DNA of 10,289 bases from Coriobacteriales bacterium (lineage in GTDB: Bacteria > Actinomycetota > Coriobacteriia > Coriobacteriales > JAEZZM01): contig JASBYZ010000050.1 in the NCBI GenBank assembly GCA_029983705.1, positions 1 through 10,289 on the forward strand, read 5' to 3'. The notes under the pieces were generated by a model, which had not been told where the DNA came from, searched no databases, and saw only the letters and a program-made list of their open reading frames with translations. This document shows, in pieces, positions 5,797-10,289 of this stretch (positions are counted from its first letter, which is position 1; each line of letters starts with the position of its first letter). A program made the translations under genes and the position numbers.

Positions 5797-7743
5797 TCAT
5801 TGTCGCAAAACTCGTGCATCTTTTTCACGTTTAGTGATTCCACTTGCATCTAAGTGCTCTAAAAACGGAATTAAATACTTTCTTGTAACTCCCAATACAT
5901 CCTTAATTTGTGCTGCGTCAGCTCTGCCGTGCTCTTTAAAATAGCTGATGATATCTTGTATTGCCTTATCGTAGTAGGGAGTATAAATGTAGTATTCTAC
6001 GTTTACCTTGCTCAGCTTACCCTCTTGAATAAGTTGTCTGACCATACGTTTTCCAAGTTGAGAGTCAAGACCTAAGGCGTTTATCATCTCATCAATAAAC
6101 TGAGGGCTTAAGTCTGCAGTTTTGTATGCATCTAAAATCATATTCTTGGTGCGCTCTCCAGCTTTTCTCGCACTGGCACCTGCTTGTGGGTGTGAAATCT
6201 CACCATCTTGAAGCAAGAGCAAACCAGCATCTTCTGCATTCTTAAGAAGTGCACTAAAGGCAGGAAGTGAGATGCGCTTATCGGCCAAATCCCTTAAGGC
6301 AGCATCACTAATGGCTTCTTTAAGGGGTTCTTTGTGGTGAAACTCAATGGTCTTATGCTCCATTTTTGCCAGAAGAGAAGTATATGAGTCCTTATCCATA
6401 TAAAGCTCTTTATTGTTAGTTTGAAGCACTACTAAGTTTTGATCTTTAAGCTCAGCTAGAACACTCTTTGTTTTCTTCTCAGCCAAGTCAAGAGACTTAG
6501 CAATCTCTTTTGCATCAAGTGGAATTGTCTGCATCTTTAGATAGTCGCCTATTGCTTTATGCCAGTCTTGCTCAAGCATGGCTTGCAAAAAGTCGCCCTC
6601 AGTAAGGCTTAATTTAGTGCGATGCTTAGGCTCTGTAAATAAGATTGAACCTCCGCCTATTAAGTGGACAGGGGAGTACGATCTTACAATAAACCTGTCA
6701 CCTGCGCGAACCATTAAAGGAGATTCTAGTCTGAGCTGGGCAAAGCAACCCTCACCAGGGGCAAGTGCTGCTTGATTGTTGGTAAGCAGTATTCTGCCGA
6801 TAATTTCTGTAGTGCCGTGGTTGATATGTACGCGTGCTCCAGAAACAAAGGCAGCTTCTGAATCAGGTTTGCCTAGGTAGTTAAAGTAAACGTCAAAGGT
6901 TTTACGCTCTGTGAGACTGTCTTGTTCTGCAACGGTGTCTCCACGCTTGATGTCTGATTTGTCAACACCGCTTAAATTGAGTGCAGTACGCTGTCCAGAA
7001 AAGGCTCTCTCTACAGATTTTGAGTGCACCTGTACGCTTCTTACACGAACCTCTCTACCTTCTGGATAAATGTAGATCACATCATCAGTGGCAACGGTTC
7101 CTGACCAAAGCGTACCAGTTACAACGGTGCCCACGCCTTTTAGGGTAAACACGCGGTCTATTGGCAGGCGCATTGCCTGGTCAAAGGATTGAGGTTGCAT
7201 AACTGTTGCAGTAAGTCTATCGATAGCTGCGAGCAGCTCATCAATGCCTTCTCCTGTTTTAGAGGAGACCGGGATAATTTCTGCATCCTTAAATATAGTG
7301 TGAGATAAAAAGTCTTCAACATCGCCTTTTGCAAGCTCAAGCCAGTCCTCATCCACCATATCTATTTTTGATAAGGCAACAACAAGCCTTTTAATGCCCA
7401 AGAGCTCCATAATTTGAGTATGCTCTTTGGTCTGAGGCATAACCCCGTCATCTGCGGCGATAACTAATAGACCCAAATCAATACCAGAGGCACCGGCAAT
7501 CATTTGCTTAACAAATTTTTCATGGCCTGGAACATCTACCACGCCCAAGTGTCTACCACTCGGAAGCTCAAGTTCACCAAAGCCAAGCTCAATTGTAATC
7601 CCGCGTTTTTTCTCTTCTGAAAGTCTATCTGGATCTACACCAGTGAGTCTCTTAACAAGCGAAGACTTACCATGGTCAATATGGCCGGCTGTACCCAGAA
7701 TTAGCGGGATGTCATTAGGTTTTTGTATCTCTTCAGTATTCAT
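5797..7743 (-). CDS. selB: Selenocysteine-specific elongation factor SelB
   Basis: SelB is a 648-residue GTPase that binds selenocysteyl-tRNA and the SECIS hairpin in selenoprotein mRNA, delivering Sec at UGA. The G domain is intact: G1 GHIDHGKS (20-27), G2 KRGITIELGF (46-55), G3 DVPGHE (70-75) and G4 SKID (125-128, where many EF-Tu-type GTPases have NKxD). Beta-barrel domains follow (FTLKGVGTVVTGTLWSG is typical of domain II). A long C-terminal region from about residue 380 carries the winged-helix repeats that read SECIS (for example QAMLEQDWHKAIGDYL and AAQIKDVLGVTRKYLIPFLE). The length is usual for the family. The ATG lies 7 nt after the selA stop without a clear SD, which suggests translational coupling. 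The gene ends in tandem TGA TGA stops, a curiosity in a genome that decodes UGA. Confidence 0.96.
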   Translation of the reverse strand: MNTEEIQKPNDIPLILGTAGHIDHGKSSLVKRLTGVDPDRLSEEKKRGITIELGFGELELPSGRHLGVVDVPGHEKFVKQMIAGASGIDLGLLVIAADDGVMPQTKEHTQIMELLGIKRLVVALSKIDMVDEDWLELAKGDVEDFLSHTIFKDAEIIPVSSKTGEGIDELLAAIDRLTATVMQPQSFDQAMRLPIDRVFTLKGVGTVVTGTLWSGTVATDDVIYIYPEGREVRVRSVQVHSKSVERAFSGQRTALNLSGVDKSDIKRGDTVAEQDSLTERKTFDVYFNYLGKPDSEAAFVSGARVHINHGTTEIIGRILLTNNQAALAPGEGCFAQLRLESPLMVRAGDRFIVRSYSPVHLIGGGSILFTEPKHRTKLSLTEGDFLQAMLEQDWHKAIGDYLKMQTIPLDAKEIAKSLDLAEKKTKSVLAELKDQNLVVLQTNNKELYMDKDSYTSLLAKMEHKTIEFHHKEPLKEAISDAALRDLADKRISLPAFSALLKNAEDAGLLLLQDGEISHPQAGASARKAGERTKNMILDAYKTADLSPQFIDEMINALGLDSQLGKRMVRQLIQEGKLSKVNVEYYIYTPYYDKAIQDIISYFKEHGRADAAQIKDVLGVTRKYLIPFLEHLDASGITKREKDARVLRQ

Positions 7744-7750
7744 TCGGTCT

Positions 7751-9181
7751 TTATTTAGGCTCGGTTTCCAATACAGTTACAAGGCAATCAAGTATATACT
7801 CAGTTTGCTCGGGCGATAATACAGTTCGTAAATCTAGCGCAAGCGCGTCATCTATAATTCTGCAGATAATAGGCTCTTCAAACTGAAGTCTCATACAATC
7901 TTTCATTTGTGTAGCAGTCCATCTTTTTGAGTGCACTAAGACTAAGCTCGTTGCGATGTCTATAGCAGGCAGAGCTCCGCCTCCTGCTCTTGATACTTCT
8001 TTTAAGCTTTCAAGCTCTACGTCTTTTAGGGCATCTTGAGAGAGCTTACTTTTTAAGCGAGAAATAAAGTTCTCGCTTTCTATATGGGTCTCATCATAGC
8101 TTTTAGTAAGCATACGCAATGTAGGGATATCTCTAAGTGCTTTTTTAGTATCTCTATACGTAAGAAGAGTATGCTCAAGAGCAGTAAGCGTAAGTTTATC
8201 GGGGCGCAGTGCTCTAAGCATTTGATTTTTCTTCAAGCGCTCAATTAGCTCTTTTTTACCAACAATAATGCCTGCTTGTGCGCTACCTAAGAGCTTATCT
8301 CCAGAAAAGCTTACCAAATCAATGCCTTCAGCAATGGCTTCTTCAACTGTTCTTTCATGAGGAAGTCCGTAGTCTTCTAGGTTTACTAAAACGCCTGAGC
8401 CCTGGTCTTCATATACATAAATGCCGTGCTCATGAGCAAGATTGCAAAGCTCAACCGGGTCAACACTTTCCTGAAAACCAACAATTCTATAGTTTGAAGG
8501 ATGTACCTTTAGAAATATAGAAGTCTCTTCGCTGATTGTATTTTGGTAGTCATAGAGATGAGTTTTGTTAGTAGTTCCCACCTCAACCATGTGAGCGTTT
8601 GACATATCCATAATTGCTGGAATTCTAAAAGAACCACCAATTTCGATAAGCTCACCACGAGAAATAATTGCCTCTTTACCTTTAGCAAGCTCGTTTAGGA
8701 CAAGCATAACAGCTGCGGCGTTGTTATTAACCACAAGTGCCGCCTCAGCACCAGTCAGCTCTTTGATGATGCCTTCAATGTGATTGTGACGATTTCCCCT
8801 GAGTCCACTTTTTACATTAAGCTCTAGGTTAGAGTAGGAGCGTGCTACCTCATATACTGCTTTTGCAGCATCTTCAGAAAGCACAGACCTACCCATGTTT
8901 GTGTGGATAACTACTCCGGCTGCATTTACGCAGGTGCGTAAATTAGGGCGAGCAAGACTGAGCGCCTGTGAGTAGGCTTGTTTGAGCAAGTCTTCAGAGC
9001 TTAGTGGCTCGTAGTCCTCTTGCTCTAAAAGCTTGTTTCGCTCCTCATCAACAACCTCACGACACACCTTTACTATAAGCTCTTCTGGAAGAGTGAGCTC
9101 TGAGTTACTAAATATGTCTTGAGCTGCCATCTCGTCTATTTTTGGCAAGTTTCTTAGTGCCTGAGCTGTGAGTTTATCCAC
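7751..9181 (-). CDS. selA: L-seryl-tRNA(Sec) selenium transferase SelA
   Basis: SelA is the PLP enzyme that converts Ser-tRNA-Sec to Sec-tRNA-Sec with selenophosphate, in the cytoplasm. From the GTG start at 9181 it has 476 residues. Visible signatures are LRNLPKIDEM near the N-terminus, CVNAAGVVIHTNMGRS, NNNAAAVMLVLN, the ISRGELIEIGGSFRIP segment, VGTTNKTH, and the PLP lysine in VSFSGDKLLGSAQAG. The frame runs on to ATG 9220 and TTG 9223, which would overlap the yedF-like gene by about 23 nt. I prefer GTG because AGAGGGG sits 5 nt before it, while the ATG has no SD at a workable distance. The GTG start also puts the PLP lysine at 296, close to K295 of E. coli SelA. The gene lies between yedF-like and selB, with small gaps on both sides. 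Confidence 0.95.
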   Translation of the reverse strand: MDKLTAQALRNLPKIDEMAAQDIFSNSELTLPEELIVKVCREVVDEERNKLLEQEDYEPLSSEDLLKQAYSQALSLARPNLRTCVNAAGVVIHTNMGRSVLSEDAAKAVYEVARSYSNLELNVKSGLRGNRHNHIEGIIKELTGAEAALVVNNNAAAVMLVLNELAKGKEAIISRGELIEIGGSFRIPAIMDMSNAHMVEVGTTNKTHLYDYQNTISEETSIFLKVHPSNYRIVGFQESVDPVELCNLAHEHGIYVYEDQGSGVLVNLEDYGLPHERTVEEAIAEGIDLVSFSGDKLLGSAQAGIIVGKKELIERLKKNQMLRALRPDKLTLTALEHTLLTYRDTKKALRDIPTLRMLTKSYDETHIESENFISRLKSKLSQDALKDVELESLKEVSRAGGGALPAIDIATSLVLVHSKRWTATQMKDCMRLQFEEPIICRIIDDALALDLRTVLSPEQTEYILDCLVTVLETEPK

Positions 9182-9186
9182 GTATA

Positions 9187-9193
9187 CCCCTCT
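9187..9193 (-). promoter_or_regulatory. selA: Ribosome binding site supporting the GTG start of selA
   Basis: AGAGGGG on the minus strand lies 5 nt before the GTG at 9181, just after the yedF-like stop codon. The alternative ATG at 9220 has only a distant GAGG, about 15 nt upstream. Confidence 0.55.
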
Positions 9194-9197
9194 TGAA

Positions 9198-9539
9198 TTA
9201 TCTAATGGTGATGCTGTCATCAAGGCTTAGCATGTCCTCAACAATTTGAGCCATGCCTGATCTTGAGCCAACCTTTAGAGAATCCTGGAGTTCATAATAG
9301 TCAAGACAGGTACCACATGAGTTAAGTTCTACTCCTGCGTCCACGAGTGCCTGAAGATCTTCAAGTACAGGAGATCCTTCACAGGTGAGGCGTACGCCCT
9401 CATTCATAAAGAAGATCTTTTTTGGTTTTTGCTCTGAGCGTGCAAGTGTGTAGATAAAGTTCTTCATGAGTTGTTTTCCAAGCTCTTCAGAGCCTTTACC
9501 TAGAGAATCGGTGATAATAAAGAAATTTTTTTGAGACAT
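9198..9539 (-). CDS. yedF: YedF-like selenium-metabolism protein, DsrE-type domain only
   Basis: The 113-residue cytoplasmic protein matches the C-terminal DsrE-like half of YedF: FIITDSLGKGSEELGKQLMK (7-26), KKIFFMNEGVRLTCEGSPVL (40-59), then DAGVELNSCGTCLDYY (67-82) and a late KVGSRSG. Cysteines C53, C75 and C78 are candidate sulfur- or selenium-handling residues. The family is found beside selD/selA in bacteria that use selenium; its exact reaction is unproven. Full-length YedF normally carries an N-terminal TusA-like domain with a CPxP motif. That domain is absent here, and the space up to selD (9540-9624) cannot encode it. The start is ATG 9539 with AGGAG 10 nt upstream; the frame extends to a GTG at 9590 through a hairpin but without an SD. 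The stop lies 16 nt before the preferred selA start. Confidence 0.85.
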   Translation of the reverse strand: MSQKNFFIITDSLGKGSEELGKQLMKNFIYTLARSEQKPKKIFFMNEGVRLTCEGSPVLEDLQALVDAGVELNSCGTCLDYYELQDSLKVGSRSGMAQIVEDMLSLDDSITIR

Positions 9540-9562
9540 AACTAAACAGCTCCTTTTTATAT

Positions 9563-9622
9563 GTCTAGTGCGCGAGCTAATCCTGCGCACTAGACTTACC
9601 GATTTGTTGCTGCCTAGTGTGC
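9563..9622 (-). promoter_or_regulatory. Intercistronic inverted repeat with a third related segment (alternative hairpins)
   Basis: Between the selD stop and the yedF-like SD, the minus strand carries A = GCACACTAGGC (9622-9612), B = GTCTAGTGCGC (9595-9585) and C = GCGCACTAGAC (9573-9563). B and C pair perfectly (11 bp, 11-nt loop). A can pair with B through ten of eleven positions, one of them a wobble. No T-run follows on either strand, so it is not an intrinsic terminator. It could set relative expression of selD and the genes after it, by alternative folding near the SD or by mRNA processing or stabilisation. Confidence 0.5.
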
Positions 9623-9624
9623 AG

Positions 9625-10289
9625 TTAAGCGTTTACGATAATATAGCCCGCGCTTCCTTCTACAATTCTACCTATCTTTTGGACAGGTCTCCCCAGTTTT
9701 TCTTGAGCAATGCGCTCAAACTCTTGTGCGTCCTGAGGGTCAACGCTACATAATATTCCACCAGATGTTTGAGGGTCGCAGAATACTTTATAAATAGTTT
9801 CTCTGCGCTCATCGTCATCTGTTCTTACTTCTGAAAAACCTTTTGCCCATTCAACCATTTCCCTAGTTTTGCCAGGGGTAACGCCTTGAAGAGCAAAGTC
9901 ATATACACCATCAAAGAGCTCTACTTGGTCAAAGTCAATTTCTGCTGCAACTCCTGAAGGCTCACACATCTCATGGAGGTGGCCAATAAGTCCAAATCCG
10001 GTTACATCGGTACCAGCATGTGCTTTAACAGCGACCATTGCCTCACTTGCTGACTTATTAAGCTCAGCCATTGATTCAACAACTGGTTTAAGCTCATCAT
10101 CTGTGATGTGGCCAAACTTGAGTGCTGTAGTCATAATGCCTGTGCCAATAGGCTTAGAAAGATATAAAATATCTCCCGGTTTTGCACCCTTATTGGTGAT
10201 TACCTTGTCTGGATGAACAAGTCCAAAGACCGATAAGCCATATTTTGGCTCTTTGTCTTCAATGGTATGTCCTCCTAAGGTAAAAGCCC
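9625..10289 (-). CDS. selD: Selenophosphate synthetase SelD (selenide, water dikinase), N-terminus outside window
   Basis: SelD makes selenophosphate from selenide and ATP, the selenium donor for SelA. The visible part is about 220 residues of a protein usually near 345. The reading frame is open to the window edge, starting AFTLGGHTIEDKEPKYG, then VHPDKVITNKGAKPGDIL and LSKPIGTGIMTTALKFG, the typical central region of SelD. The C-terminal domain shows AHAGTDVTGFGLIGHLHEMC and CDPQTSGGILCSV, both strongly conserved in the family. The ATG at 10134 is internal. The N-terminal glycine-rich loop with the catalytic Cys or Sec is not visible, so whether this SelD is itself a selenoprotein cannot be decided here. 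The gene ends YIIVNA-TAA and is the first visible gene of the leftward sel run; the operon promoter lies beyond the right edge. Confidence 0.95.
   Translation of the reverse strand, partial: AFTLGGHTIEDKEPKYGLSVFGLVHPDKVITNKGAKPGDILYLSKPIGTGIMTTALKFGHITDDELKPVVESMAELNKSASEAMVAVKAHAGTDVTGFGLIGHLHEMCEPSGVAAEIDFDQVELFDGVYDFALQGVTPGKTREMVEWAKGFSEVRTDDDERRETIYKVFCDPQTSGGILCSVDPQDAQEFERIAQEKLGRPVQKIGRIVEGSAGYIIVNA

Noticed and set aside
6578..8520. Open frames of 64-80 codons overlapping selB and selA.
   Set aside because: They are shadow frames of strongly conserved genes, without start signals or recognisable products.
9563..9595. The selD-yedF inverted repeat as an intrinsic terminator.
   Set aside because: No T-run follows the stem on either strand, and the downstream sel genes have no obvious separate promoter.
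9568..9753. A 61-codon plus-strand frame across the selD-yedF spacer.
   Set aside because: It is antisense to selD, has no SD, and is partly created by the inverted repeat.
1..10289. CRISPR array, insertion sequence, integrase or attachment site; in particular an element inserted at tRNA-Sec.
   Set aside because: No regularly spaced repeats, no transposase or recombinase frame, and no direct repeat of the tRNA 3' end were seen.

Overview
The window reads as a chromosomal segment from an anaerobic, host-associated Gram-positive bacterium, most likely a low-GC member of the Coriobacteriia (Actinomycetota). Three features point there by family knowledge: an LPXTG-type surface protein, a Tat-exported lipoprotein flavin reductase of the fumarate-reductase superfamily, and, divergent from it, a LuxR-type regulator with a 12-helix membrane domain. 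That reductase-regulator pairing is typical of Eggerthella and its relatives. The lineage is an inference; no rRNA or core phylogenetic marker is present.

Layout. 1-1404 (+): 3' part of a cell-wall-anchored repeat protein, whose start lies outside the window. 1441-1471: hairpin shared with the convergent regulator. 1484-3001 (-): membrane LuxR regulator. 3002-3224: divergent promoter region rich in CTCA/TGAG inverted repeats. 3225-5003 (+): Tat lipoprotein FAD reductase, ended by a strong terminator at 5017-5056. 5056-5349 (-): orphan RelB/DinJ antitoxin. 5397 to the right edge (-): selenium operon, transcribed leftwards in the order selD (partial), yedF-like, selA, selB, selC (tRNA-Sec, anticodon TCA), then a DUF3343 gene.

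How the genes work together. SelD makes selenophosphate. SelA uses it to convert seryl-tRNA-Sec (selC) to selenocysteyl-tRNA, and SelB brings this to UGA codons. The YedF-like and DUF3343 proteins are small thiol proteins that recur beside these genes and are suspected of handling selenium or sulfur. The bacterium therefore probably decodes UGA as selenocysteine, although no selenoprotein gene is visible here. The reductase and its regulator form a separate unit: an extracytoplasmic respiratory-type enzyme of unknown substrate, probably controlled by the neighbouring membrane-embedded regulator.

Most worth a second look: the reductase has lost the residues that define fumarate reductases; three related repeat segments between selD and yedF could form alternative hairpins; the DUF3343 start codon lies only 10 nt after the tRNA-Sec CCA end; the YedF-like protein lacks its usual TusA domain; and the antitoxin has no toxin partner.
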